Assembly: GCA_019322485.1 (NCBI GenBank)
Contig: JAHWIK010000019.1
Span: 1-64,000, forward strand
DNA from: Candidatus Woesearchaeota archaeon
GTDB taxonomy: Archaea; Nanobdellota; Nanobdellia; Woesearchaeales; JAHWIC01
Reading direction: 5' to 3'
DNA: 64,000 nt
The notes below the pieces were generated by a model. It was not told the DNA's origin. It saw nothing but the letters and a program-made list of their open reading frames with translations, and did no database searches. The translations under genes were made by a program, and so were the position numbers. Positions 18,251-26,645 of the stretch are shown piece by piece (positions within the stretch are counted from its first letter, which is position 1; each line of letters begins with the position of its first letter).

Positions 18251-19382
18251 CTTTTTTAATGCTTACAGCCTGTGTAAGCCTTGCCCTGTTTATTTTAGAC
18301 CATTCAAGAATTGCTATAGCATTCCTAAAATCTTTTTCAATCCACTTAGCTCTTTTAGGATCCTCAAGCATGGTTTCTAGAGCTATGCCTTCTCCTCTTT
18401 CGTAGATTCGTAGAACATCCCTGAAAGCATATGCTGCCTGGATACCAAAGAAATCAGGGAATAATTCAATCTCTTCTTGTGTCAGCGGATTTCTTTCTTG
18501 ATAACCAGCGCTTATCCTCTTTAATCTCTTAAATCCAAAATTTCCTCTTTTGTTATAACCAAATAGATTAGTGCAGACAATAAACTCCTGCAGCCTGTAC
18601 AGCCTAGCTGCTTCTTCAAAATCAATAAACTTAGCAGTATTCCCATCAACTATTATATTTGTAGATTGATAGTCATTATGACAAACTAAAGTTGGCAGGC
18701 CGCTTTCTTGTGCTTTGCTCTCTAAAGCATATAAATGTTGTTTCAACATGCCTAAATGAAGCCCTATCTCTGGTATGACCCCTGTTGGTTCTGAATCAGC
18801 CAGTGCAGCTGATAAAGAACGGAGTTCTCTTGAGCGCACACTCCCTGGTATAGCGACCCTTTTCTGAGCATCATAGTCGCTTATCGCTAGATGATAATCA
18901 GCTAATGCCTCAACACATGGTTTAATATCATTGCCTGTTGCATATGCTCCTTCAGCCTGTTCAAACAATGCGTAGATATTCTCACCAATTCTAACAACAG
19001 TTTCTATGCCGCGATAATGCTCTACATCACCGTCAACACTATCTAAATCAGCTACTAAAGGTCTAGCAAATGACTTAAAATCTTTTTTCAAAAGATGCTG
19101 CAATACACCATGCTCATTGTCAATCTCTCCTTCGCTTTTGTGCTCAGGCGTGTATCTTTTTAAAACAAAATCTCCCTGTGGCGTATGAAGCTTAAACACG
19201 TCATTCTTGATTCCTCCTCCAATTGAGTATCTTCTTAAAACAAAGTCTCCTTGAGGTGTAGTTAAATTAGATATACTAGGTTCAACCCCTCTCTCGACAG
19301 GCTGAGGAGTTCCAACAGAAGATAGTCCGTATGCCTGCGCTATTACCCCTAAGTCCCCCTGTTCCACTGCTGCAGTTTTCAT
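18246..19382 (-). CDS. APH/choline-kinase-like phosphotransferase
   Basis: 378 residues. The C-terminal lobe has the aminoglycoside/choline kinase signature: VCHNDYQSTNIIVDG (catalytic H-N-D-x4-N) at about 232-246 and KFIDFEEA (metal-binding Asp) at about 250. The N-lobe has a Gly-containing turn (SIGGGIKNDVFKL) and the Lys strand DFVLKRYT near residue 70. A second, similar strand, TPQGDFVLRRY, occurs about 26 residues earlier. These enzymes phosphorylate small molecules such as sugars, choline, homoserine or antibiotics; the substrate here is not evident. The start overlaps the stop of the glycosyltransferase gene (ATGA), so a sugar-related substrate is a reasonable guess. Confidence 0.75.
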   Translation of the reverse strand: MKTAAVEQGDLGVIAQAYGLSSVGTPQPVERGVEPSISNLTTPQGDFVLRRYSIGGGIKNDVFKLHTPQGDFVLKRYTPEHKSEGEIDNEHGVLQHLLKKDFKSFARPLVADLDSVDGDVEHYRGIETVVRIGENIYALFEQAEGAYATGNDIKPCVEALADYHLAISDYDAQKRVAIPGSVRSRELRSLSAALADSEPTGVIPEIGLHLGMLKQHLYALESKAQESGLPTLVCHNDYQSTNIIVDGNTAKFIDFEEAARLYRLQEFIVCTNLFGYNKRGNFGFKRLKRISAGYQERNPLTQEEIELFPDFFGIQAAYAFRDVLRIYERGEGIALETMLEDPKRAKWIEKDFRNAIAILEWSKINRARLTQAVSIKKD

Positions 19383-22240
19383 CTTATTCCTTCCAAAGCC
19401 TCTCTTGCTAAGTCATTTTCAGGATTTATCTCAAGTGTATGATTTAAAGATAATTTGGCTTCATCCTTCTTGCCCAGGTTCAACAATGCAACTCCTCTGC
19501 TGTAATATGCCCATTCATTAGCAGGTGCTGCTTCAATTGCCTTTTCATACAGCAACACAGCACGCTCAAAATTCCTGCCCCTTAATGCAGCATTAGCATT
19601 TTCATAATCTCTTAGTGCATCTCCTCTTAATTCAGATGTATTTAATGCAGGGTTTTGGTCTACTGTAAGGTATTTTAAGTCGTTTTGGAGTAAGACCCAT
19701 GCTACCATCTCCACTGCCCATTCCTGCCCTTCAGCAATAGGTGTGCAAGAACTAACTATACTCTTGACTACTTCGTCTATTCCTCCATCTGCTAGCACAC
19801 CTGTTCCCAAATCAAAATACTTGTAAGCATCGGGTGAACTTTCTTTTAATAGCCTGCTAAATCCGCTTAATTTTTCATATGCAATTCCAGCTATTTTCTT
19901 GATATCATAGCTTGCTGCATTGGTTTGAAAAGCATTTTCATAAACGCGAACTGCCCTTTCAACACCTTCCCGTCCAACTGCCTCTATATCTAATGAATCA
20001 AAACCATATCTCTCTTTTACCGCCTGCCTCACCTCAGCATGATACTGTCCAGCAGGTAATATTACTCCCTCACCCATTCCCTTCAGTCTTAAACCTCTTC
20101 TTCTTACCTCTTCCCTGCAAAGCCTAGCCCGTGTGACTTTAGGCAACCCTTCCAGAGGAGTATCCATGGCACTGTACCACTTAGAACCCTTATATTCATA
20201 TAATACATCAAGCCCAGTTTCAGCTAAAAATCTAAAGGCAGACCTCTGTAATGTTTCTTTGTTTCTTCTTGCCGCAGCATGGTTTCTATTCAATTGTTTC
20301 ATCTTTCTTGGATCATAACCAGCATGATGATGATAAACAGCTGAATCAGGACAATTAACAATCCTCCATCCCTTTTGCCTTAGCTGAAGCGCATAATCAT
20401 AATCCTCATAACCGTTTGGGTACACATCTCCTGACTTATGCCTAGCCTCAGATAAGACTGCTCTCTTCATTATTGTGGCCCCGCCGCAAATCCAATCGCA
20501 ATCCATCTCTTTTGCAAGAGAAAGGTCATCTCCACTCTTAAAATAATCAACATGCACAAATCTTGAAAGCCCTTCAAATTCATGTTCAATCCTGCCACCA
20601 TTCCACTGTACTATGCCGTTAGGATACACCACTTCAGCAGAAGCAGCTGCTATGTCGCCACTGCTGTCTACCCTAGTTATTAATGCATTCAACCACCCTG
20701 GAGCATATGTCATATCATCATCCATTGTAACTACATATTTTGAATCAGGGCTTATGTGCTCTACTGCTTTTCTTCTTCCAGCAGAACAGCCTTCATTCCT
20801 TCCATTCCTAATTACCCTTATCATTCCGTTTCCGTCTGGTTTTGTGGCTCCGTCAAGCTCTGCCAATAAATCTATTGTCTCCTGCGTCTGCGAACCATTG
20901 TCAAAAACCACAACCTCAAATGGAACATCTGTGTTCTGGTACAGGCTTCTGATATTGGCTGTCAGTTCCTTAGCCCTTTCAAAACTTAGGATTATTATTG
21001 ATGCCAACCCCTCATAGCCAAAGCTGTCAGCTGCAGCAGCTCTGCGCGCTTCAAGGCATGATTTCATATAAGCCTCTAGTTCTTGGTCACTAAAGTCGCA
21101 AAGAGCTCTATCTGCCCCTAATCCATTAAAGCCCTTTGCCCTGTACAGAGGGCTTGCTTTTACTGGATTTAGGCCATTCTTATTATAGAAAGTAAGGAGG
21201 GAATTCCATAATGTTCTAGGGTCTCTCCTACCAGCAAGGTATTGTGCCTCAGTAGTTTCTGCATCCTCGCGGCCTGAGATATGATGGTGTATCAGCAAAG
21301 AAGAGGGGCAATTAACCAGCCTATGGCCCTGGTTTGTTATCTGCAGTGAATAATCAAGGTCTTCATATCCATTTGGGCATTCAGGATCGTGCTCTACTTT
21401 TCTCGCAACATTCTTCTTTACGAGCAGCGCTCCGCCAGGCAGCCAGCCACAATCTCTCTGTATAAAGGTGGATGAGTCTTTACCTTGCTTCCAGCCATCA
21501 TATGACTTAAAGAATGCAAAGTCTCCATTCTCTCTTTGTATAAATCCACCATTTGCCTGGATACTTTTGTCAGGATAAACCAGTTTGCTGGAAACTGCTC
21601 CTATCTCATCATCGCTTTCTGCTGTTGCTATTAGAGGCTCTAACCACTTGGCTGTAACCTCAATATCATTATCAAGTGTAACAATATAATCTCCTTCTGC
21701 TAGCTTTACAGCCTGATTTCTTCCTCTTGAACAGCCTATGTTCTCTCCATGATAAACAACCCTTACTCTGCCATTTCCATCATCTGTTGTTTTTCCGTCT
21801 ATACTCCTTAGATAATCAAGTGTAGCTTGGTTTGAGCCATTATCCCAGATTACCAATTCAAATGGCAACCTTGTATGGCTGTAGATGCTGTTAACGCATT
21901 TTTCAAGGTCCTGTTTTCTATCATAACTTAGAACAACTATGGATGTTAATCTGCTTTTGTGCTCAGCTCTTAGTGTTGGTGCTTCTCTCCTATCGATACC
22001 TTCTCTGTATGGTTGAGGAGCAAATGTTTGTGATGTAGTAAATGTATCTGTATCTTCTGCTACTGGCCCAGCATGTCTTTCTATATCTTCATCGGTTATC
22101 CATGGAGCCATCTCTTTTACCACAGAATTAAGACTTTCAGTATGGCTATCTGATGCACTAGTCTCTTCACTAGTATGTCTTTCTATATCTTCGTCGCTCA
22201 TCCATGGAGCCATTTCTCTTAAAAGGTCTTCTATTGCCAT
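19379..22240 (-). CDS. Tandem GT2 glycosyltransferase with C-terminal TPR
   Basis: 953 residues with two GT-A type family 2 glycosyltransferase domains. Domain 1 (about 98-340) starts TSIVVLSYDRKQDLEK and has VTLDNDIEV (DxD) near 192; domain 2 (about 410-640) starts ASIIILSFERAKELTA and has VTMDDDMTY. Residues ~880-950 are a TPR pair. The N-terminus carries a short duplicated motif, EMAPW(M/I)(S/T)DEDIERH, at about 9-22 and 43-56, preceded by IEDLLRE, which resembles the N-terminal peptides of module B proteins. GT2 enzymes transfer sugars from nucleotide-sugars to glycans, lipids or proteins. No transmembrane helices are seen, so it acts in the cytoplasm or is recruited by its TPR. It heads a two-gene operon with the APH-like kinase. 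Confidence 0.85.
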   Translation of the reverse strand: MAIEDLLREMAPWMSDEDIERHTSEETSASDSHTESLNSVVKEMAPWITDEDIERHAGPVAEDTDTFTTSQTFAPQPYREGIDRREAPTLRAEHKSRLTSIVVLSYDRKQDLEKCVNSIYSHTRLPFELVIWDNGSNQATLDYLRSIDGKTTDDGNGRVRVVYHGENIGCSRGRNQAVKLAEGDYIVTLDNDIEVTAKWLEPLIATAESDDEIGAVSSKLVYPDKSIQANGGFIQRENGDFAFFKSYDGWKQGKDSSTFIQRDCGWLPGGALLVKKNVARKVEHDPECPNGYEDLDYSLQITNQGHRLVNCPSSLLIHHHISGREDAETTEAQYLAGRRDPRTLWNSLLTFYNKNGLNPVKASPLYRAKGFNGLGADRALCDFSDQELEAYMKSCLEARRAAAADSFGYEGLASIIILSFERAKELTANIRSLYQNTDVPFEVVVFDNGSQTQETIDLLAELDGATKPDGNGMIRVIRNGRNEGCSAGRRKAVEHISPDSKYVVTMDDDMTYAPGWLNALITRVDSSGDIAAASAEVVYPNGIVQWNGGRIEHEFEGLSRFVHVDYFKSGDDLSLAKEMDCDWICGGATIMKRAVLSEARHKSGDVYPNGYEDYDYALQLRQKGWRIVNCPDSAVYHHHAGYDPRKMKQLNRNHAAARRNKETLQRSAFRFLAETGLDVLYEYKGSKWYSAMDTPLEGLPKVTRARLCREEVRRRGLRLKGMGEGVILPAGQYHAEVRQAVKERYGFDSLDIEAVGREGVERAVRVYENAFQTNAASYDIKKIAGIAYEKLSGFSRLLKESSPDAYKYFDLGTGVLADGGIDEVVKSIVSSCTPIAEGQEWAVEMVAWVLLQNDLKYLTVDQNPALNTSELRGDALRDYENANAALRGRNFERAVLLYEKAIEAAPANEWAYYSRGVALLNLGKKDEAKLSLNHTLEINPENDLAREALEGIR

Positions 22241-22310
22241 ATTCCCCCAAGAATCAATTAGATTAGCTCATATATAAATCTTTCGGTTTTTAACCACTAT
22301 TTAGTAACAA
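22241..22310 (-). promoter_or_regulatory. Promoter of the glycosyltransferase operon
   Basis: On the minus strand a GAAAGATTTATATATGAG core (RC of 22267-22284) lies upstream of the ATG at 22240. It is preceded by TTACTAAATAGTGG (22294-22307), which aligns with the elements before the two plus-strand module A promoters at 4.7 and 14.5 kb. This suggests that the two arms of module A are coregulated. Confidence 0.55.
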
Positions 22311-22381
22311 ACAACAAATCTGCTAGATTTTAACGTTTTAGGGCTTCTAGGCATAAAATCTTTAGAATTAATTAGAATAAA

Positions 22382-23632
22382 TTAAGAGATAAGGTTGATG
22401 GTTTGTCCTTGCAGCCTCATAAGTTGCGCGACCCTGTTATAAACCTTTTTTATTATCTTCTGAGAGTCTTTTAATGCATTAAGCTCTTGGGGGGGCATGG
22501 GCCCGCTTCCTGCAAATGTGTTTAGGTTAGGCAACCCAATAGTAGAATCCAGCTTTGCCTTAACATCATCTATCATCTTTTCAATCAGGTTTACAGTTGC
22601 ATATTCACTGTGCAAGGCATCAGCTATTGCCATGCTTTTCTTCATCACTTTCCTTTTTCTTATAGTAGTGGCTTTCTTGTACAGCTTACTTATTATACCG
22701 CGAGCCTTTTTAACGTATGCTTTTATTTTTTCATCCAAAACGATCATTGCATCAAGTTCCTCATTAAAGCTGGCAATGATTATATCATGCGCCTGTATTT
22801 CGGCTGCAGAAGGGACTACTGTGCGTGCTATTGACTTTGTTCTCAGCTTCCTCTCATAAGCCCTTATCTTATTATAAAGATCCCTCATGAGCCTAATCTC
22901 ATCCTTTGTGAGCTTAGCTTCTGCAATGTCTGCTGCTTCTTCCCCTTCTTCGAGGCCTTCTTCCTCTTTTTCAGCCTTTTTTGCTTGCTTTCTTTCTGCT
23001 GCAGTAGGAGCCCTTCCTCCACCAAGCACTCCTCCCCATCCTTTTGCTTCACCTGGCTCTCCCCCTCTAAACATGCCTGCAAGGAATAAGGGTATAGCTA
23101 TTACAAACAAGATTGATAGCAGCGCTAAAAGCATCCTTCCCCATTTATTTGCAGAGAGGATTGCCATCAGCTCTGGAAAGAACATGTACATCATTATGTA
23201 AACAACCATGATAGCAAACCAGAAAGTCGGGCCTGCTTTTTCATCACCAGCTATAAACTTCCATATCCAAAAACCAAGCAGTATGGCAAACATCAGGCCT
23301 GCAAAAGGGCCTAGGTTCATCAGCCTGAATCCTGTCTTGCTTGTCCATACTGTCATAGCAATAGCAAGCGCAAGACCAACTCCAACTATCAGGGCTTTTC
23401 CACCTCTGCCCTCAAATCTTTTGCTAAGGGTTACCATGCCAAGCCCTATAAATATAATAAAGTAGAGAATACCATCTATAACCATAGGTGCTCTTAAATA
23501 AGCCTCAGCAATATTAAATCCTGATATAGTATCAACTATATCCCCCAGAGAAAATGCGTCAGTATCAGCAGCTATAGCAAATACAGAACTAATCAAAAAC
23601 ATAAAAACAAACAAAAGTATCTTATTCTTCAT
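22382..23632 (-). CDS. Multi-pass membrane protein with helical cytoplasmic tail
   Basis: 416 residues. A cleavable signal peptide is likely (MKNKILLFVFMFLISSVFAIAA), followed by about six transmembrane helices between residues ~50 and 190. A Gly-rich linker (~195-210) leads to a charged, acidic/basic helical domain (~215-400). No family is recognised. The arrangement resembles small integral membrane platforms of export or pilus systems, but nothing diagnostic supports that. A strong TATA core GAAATATTTATATATGAG lies ~60 bp upstream. It may anchor the neighbouring cytoplasmic TPR/kinase proteins to the membrane. Confidence 0.65.
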   Translation of the reverse strand: MKNKILLFVFMFLISSVFAIAADTDAFSLGDIVDTISGFNIAEAYLRAPMVIDGILYFIIFIGLGMVTLSKRFEGRGGKALIVGVGLALAIAMTVWTSKTGFRLMNLGPFAGLMFAILLGFWIWKFIAGDEKAGPTFWFAIMVVYIMMYMFFPELMAILSANKWGRMLLALLSILFVIAIPLFLAGMFRGGEPGEAKGWGGVLGGGRAPTAAERKQAKKAEKEEEGLEEGEEAADIAEAKLTKDEIRLMRDLYNKIRAYERKLRTKSIARTVVPSAAEIQAHDIIIASFNEELDAMIVLDEKIKAYVKKARGIISKLYKKATTIRKRKVMKKSMAIADALHSEYATVNLIEKMIDDVKAKLDSTIGLPNLNTFAGSGPMPPQELNALKDSQKIIKKVYNRVAQLMRLQGQTINLIS

Positions 23633-23818
23633 TTTTATTGTATGCTTAGTCTAAAATCTATTAATTTACCTGTCAGTTAACTCATATATAAATATTTCTA
23701 TTCCGTAGAAGTAAAAACATTCTATATATTAGTAAAACTCTTAAGTTCGTTTTATAGCTTATTAGTTAAAATAAACCTGAAAAAGCCTTCCTTGAAAGTT
23801 AAAAATTACGATAAGATT

Positions 23819-24040
23819 TCAATCTGAAAAATCCTTCCAGAACTACTGTAAGGGATATAGTAAGCGAAATTATCATTATCAATAGTTTCGCTTACTAAAT
23901 AGTAAACGCAATCATCCATAAAATTGTTGCGTTTACTAATTTTTCATCCGCTTTCCCTCCTTCAAGCCAGAGCATAAAGGGAGACTGCAGATGATTTTTG
24001 CTTTAATGTGAAGCATCAAGCAAAAATCAGATTTATTTTA
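23819..24040 (-). repeat. Dispersed four-way-junction element, copy 2 (expanded)
   Basis: Minus-strand copy of the element at 3680-3855, in the 500-bp gap between divergent genes. The AATCTGATTTTTGC and GCAAAAATCATC arms are conserved, and the inner helix extends to TCATCTGC/GCGGATGA with one G-U pair. That pair would be a C-A mismatch on the other strand, so the minus strand is the better RNA candidate. Two extra hairpins (AGTAAACGCAA/TTGCGTTTACT and AGTAAGCGAAA/TTTCGCTTACT) are inserted before the final GGATTTTTCAGATT arm. A second, weaker copy of this final arm lies 46 bp further, as in copy 1. The rest of the gap holds the two flanking promoters and nothing else I can identify. Confidence 0.6.
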
Positions 24041-24143
24041 TTTTTTAATGGTTTTAGCAAGGTTAGAAAGTTGACTTAACAGTATAGCAAAGTTTATATA
24101 TACAAAGTAGGAAAATAAACTTAATATAAAAAAGGTGATGTAT

Positions 24144-24746
24144 ATGGGTTATGTTCGCGATTGGTACAAGGTAAGGGCTGGTGAAGTGCTAAGTTCTGTT
24201 TTTCTGCAGTCAAAGCTAGTTGATGCTGAAAAAACATTTGCCAATGCAATAAAGATAAGGCAGGATATAGCAGGTGTGCTTACCAGGCTTAACATGCTTA
24301 AAAGAACAGCAAGGTCAAGAAACAAAACCGCTAAAGACATAGAAAATCTTGAAAGCGGCATCATGGGTTTTGCACGCGATGAATTGTTCAGGATATTTGC
24401 TATAGTTGAGAGTGATATGCTTCTTTTGCACGACCTGACAGAGTTTCTGCGTGAGGTTGTAAAAATCAATAATGAGTTATCGAGGGAAAAGGCTGCCCAG
24501 TCCAGTGTAAAGATAAATATCCCTACAATAAAAAGCGCAAAAGACAAGAAAAAAGCCCAGCAGCAGATAGAGGCTGCAAAAAAGAAGCTAGAGACAGCAA
24601 CAGACGAAAGCGAAAAACTTATTGAGTTAAAAGGGGTTGCTGCAAATTATGCAAAAGAGATAGCAAGATTAGTCAAAGAAACCAGAAGAGAGCTTATAAA
24701 ATTCAGAAACCAGTTTGATGCAATGCGCAGGCTTGAGATTCGCTAA
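24144..24746 (+). CDS. Helical hypothetical protein
   Basis: About 200 residues from the ATG (MGYVRDWYKV) that lies 5 nt after a GGTGA ribosome binding site; two in-frame starts lie 6-9 bp earlier. The sequence is almost entirely amphipathic helix, rich in Lys/Glu/Ala, without transmembrane segments. It resembles in composition the small helical proteins at 27990, 31857 and 32249. The promoter AAGTTTATATATAC is near 24090. Its 3' end overlaps the convergent acetyltransferase gene by 4 bp. Function unknown; a helical-bundle adaptor is possible. Confidence 0.65.
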   Translation: MGYVRDWYKVRAGEVLSSVFLQSKLVDAEKTFANAIKIRQDIAGVLTRLNMLKRTARSRNKTAKDIENLESGIMGFARDELFRIFAIVESDMLLLHDLTEFLREVVKINNELSREKAAQSSVKINIPTIKSAKDKKKAQQQIEAAKKKLETATDESEKLIELKGVAANYAKEIARLVKETRRELIKFRNQFDAMRRLEIR

Positions 24747-25282
24747 ACCTTTTTGCGCATAACAGTCCAGCCTTTCTTTCTTTTTAGTATTTCGCAGCCG
24801 TGCCTGACATAGGTATCGACTAAATTATTGGGTATCTGGAAATAGATTGTTTTTATCTTGTTCTTTTCAAAGAAACTGATAATCTTGTCTGATAACTTCA
24901 GTCCAATACCTTCCATCCTGTATTTCTTGCTAACACCCATCAAAGGTACATGTGCATGAAAGATATGGCTAAAGCTGGGAGGCATAATAAATATCTGCCT
25001 CGGAGTAAAAAAGAATTTTAAGAATCTTCCTGGCTTAAGGGCCTGTTTCCACAAATCCCTTACATTCTTAACACCGCAGGCAAATCCAACAACCTTTCCT
25101 TTATCCTTTGCAATAATAAAGCCTTGCTGTGCAGCATCAAGGTAAAGCTGCATTACATCCTTTATAAAATCCCTGTTTGGCAGCTTTCTGAATACCTTCT
25201 TAAGCAGGCCAGAATAAACCTCAAGAAAAAGCCTGGCAACAGAGTCTAAGTCATTTTCAGTTACTATGGAATATTTTATCAT
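24743..25282 (-). CDS. GNAT family N-acetyltransferase
   Basis: 179 residues. The N-terminus (MIKYSIVTENDLDSVARLFLEVY) is the usual first strand and helix of GNAT enzymes. FIIAKDKGKVVGFACG forms the central strands, and the acetyl-CoA loop region is MGVSKKYRMEGIGLKLSDKII (shortened R/Q-x-x-G-x-G/A as RMEGIG). The end, DTYVRHGCEILKRKKGWTVM, matches the last strand pair. Such enzymes transfer acetyl groups to amines on small molecules or proteins. The substrate is not evident, and the call is of the superfamily only. Confidence 0.75.
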   Translation of the reverse strand: MIKYSIVTENDLDSVARLFLEVYSGLLKKVFRKLPNRDFIKDVMQLYLDAAQQGFIIAKDKGKVVGFACGVKNVRDLWKQALKPGRFLKFFFTPRQIFIMPPSFSHIFHAHVPLMGVSKKYRMEGIGLKLSDKIISFFEKNKIKTIYFQIPNNLVDTYVRHGCEILKRKKGWTVMRKKV

Positions 25283-25301
25283 AATAAATTAAAGAAAAAG
25301 T

Positions 25302-25436
25302 TTAGGCACCTGGGCAGGGTATAAATCCTCTCCAGAACAGGAAGTACATAAGTGCAACCCCAATCAGGATACCTACAATTGCAGGTCCTATATACATACC
25401 CATCATCATGGCCCTTTTATTTAAGGAAAATCTCAT
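25302..25436 (-). CDS. Small single-pass membrane protein, 44 residues
   Basis: A short frame preceded by a perfect GAGGTGATAAT leader (GGTGA ribosome binding site 4 nt before the ATG). It starts MRFSLNKRAMMMGMYIG, contains one hydrophobic helix (about 14-34) and ends FIPCPGA. It sits between the acetyltransferase and radical SAM genes on the same strand. The good ribosome binding site and the transmembrane pattern support a real gene; function unknown. Confidence 0.55.
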   Translation of the reverse strand: MRFSLNKRAMMMGMYIGPAIVGILIGVALMYFLFWRGFIPCPGA

Positions 25437-25479
25437 ATTATCACCTCTATTTATCTTAGTTAAGTTACAACACTAATAT

Positions 25480-26340
25480 TTAAAGGTTTCGAAATTGTGT
25501 AGCGATTTCGAACCTTCGAAAACCATGTTTTCGTAAGTTATCGTTTTTGAAATAATGTCTAAGGCACTTTTCACAGTTAGAGAAAAACAACAAGCAGGGT
25601 TTGCTTCTTAATTTCTTGTTTTGTTTAATACTTCCAATAACATTGCCCCTGTCAATACAGCAGGATATTACCTTTCCATCTGCAAGAACCTCTGGAGGTA
25701 TAAAGTTAAAATAAAACAAAGCCCCAAACTGCATTGCATAGTTTATTCTTAAGAGGGGGTTTAACCTGTAAGGGAGAAGTGAGAGGTATATCTTTATTGT
25801 TTCTAAAGTACTGATGCACTCTTTGTATTTTAGCTCTGGTGTTGGCAAAACCCTTCCAAACATGAAATTCTTTATTCTTGGATAAAAATATTTAATTATT
25901 TTCTTAGGCTCGTTCTTATTTAGTTTTCCAATAGCAGTTGATATTATTATTTTTTTATTATGTTTTTTTAATGATTCTATTGCATTGACTGCTTTTTTGA
26001 AAGAGCCTTTACCCCTTATTTTATCATTAACCTTCTCTAAACCGTCAATAGAAATCCTAATTATATCTGCATTTAGTCTTTTTGCAATTTTGTCATTGAT
26101 TAAGGTTCCATTGGTATTAAGGCAGGTATATGTTCTCCTGGACTTGCAGTAGTCAATTAAATCAAAGATGTCCTTTCTCAATAATGGTTCTCCGCCGGTA
26201 AACTCAACCCATTTAGGTTTGTTTTTTTCAATAATTGAAATTATTTTATCATAACTAAGAACATCCTTTCCTTTCTTTACACCGCACCATTTGCAGCTAA
26301 GGTTGCATTTGTTGGTTAACTCGAATATTAAGCCAATCAT
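25480..26340 (-). CDS. Radical SAM protein with Cys-rich C-terminus
   Basis: 286 residues. The radical SAM cluster motif CNLSCKWC (C12-x3-C16-x2-C19) follows strand 1, and WVEFTGGEPLL is the GGE motif that binds SAM. The barrel continues with NTNGTLI and ISIDGLEKVNDKIRG. The C-terminal part has ISCCIDRGNVIG and NCEKCLRHYF, which resemble a SPASM/Twitch-type auxiliary cluster site. Such proteins commonly modify peptides or act in cofactor maturation. No precursor peptide is obvious, although the 44-residue ORF just downstream is small. Leaderless promoter: AAAGTTTATATAAGC ~25 bp upstream. Confidence 0.85.
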   Translation of the reverse strand: MIGLIFELTNKCNLSCKWCGVKKGKDVLSYDKIISIIEKNKPKWVEFTGGEPLLRKDIFDLIDYCKSRRTYTCLNTNGTLINDKIAKRLNADIIRISIDGLEKVNDKIRGKGSFKKAVNAIESLKKHNKKIIISTAIGKLNKNEPKKIIKYFYPRIKNFMFGRVLPTPELKYKECISTLETIKIYLSLLPYRLNPLLRINYAMQFGALFYFNFIPPEVLADGKVISCCIDRGNVIGSIKQNKKLRSKPCLLFFSNCEKCLRHYFKNDNLRKHGFRRFEIATQFRNL

Positions 26341-26420
26341 TTTATCAATAAATTTAATTAATGACTGCTTATATAAACTTTACCGCTATATTTAAATAAT
26401 AGTTTCTCAAAGGAATACCC

Positions 26421-26645
26421 ATGAACAAAAAAGGTGCAGGAAAGTTTATCCTTGACTTTGAGATAATAGTGGGTATAGTTATCCTGCTGATTGGTGCGGT
26501 TTTGTTATTGGATTACTATAAATACCTGCCAAGGGCTTTCCCAATACCAAAAGATATGATAAACTTCAGCGCGGGTATTGTTTGTGCTGCTTCTGGCCTA
26601 ATACTGACTATTAAGAAACTTGTTGCACGAGAAAGAGGCATTTAA
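26421..26645 (+). CDS. Small two-helix membrane protein
   Basis: 74 residues starting MNKKGAGKFILDFEI, with two hydrophobic helices (about 12-31 and 47-65) and a basic end. The KKG start is reminiscent of the pilin-like signal, but the helix is broken by acidic residues, so I do not call it a pilin. TATA box CTATATTTAAATAATAG ~30 bp upstream. Its end overlaps the end of purA on the opposite strand. Function unknown. Confidence 0.6.
   Translation: MNKKGAGKFILDFEIIVGIVILLIGAVLLLDYYKYLPRAFPIPKDMINFSAGIVCAASGLILTIKKLVARERGI

Noticed and set aside
23895..23908. TTACTAAATAGTAA palindrome as a module A operator
   Set aside because: It matches the module A element but is formed by the junction of two hairpins in repeat copy 2 and is not followed by a TATA box.
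26421..26645. Second pilin from the MNKKG start
   Set aside because: The following segment contains Asp and Glu (LDFEI) that interrupt the hydrophobic helix expected in a pilin.
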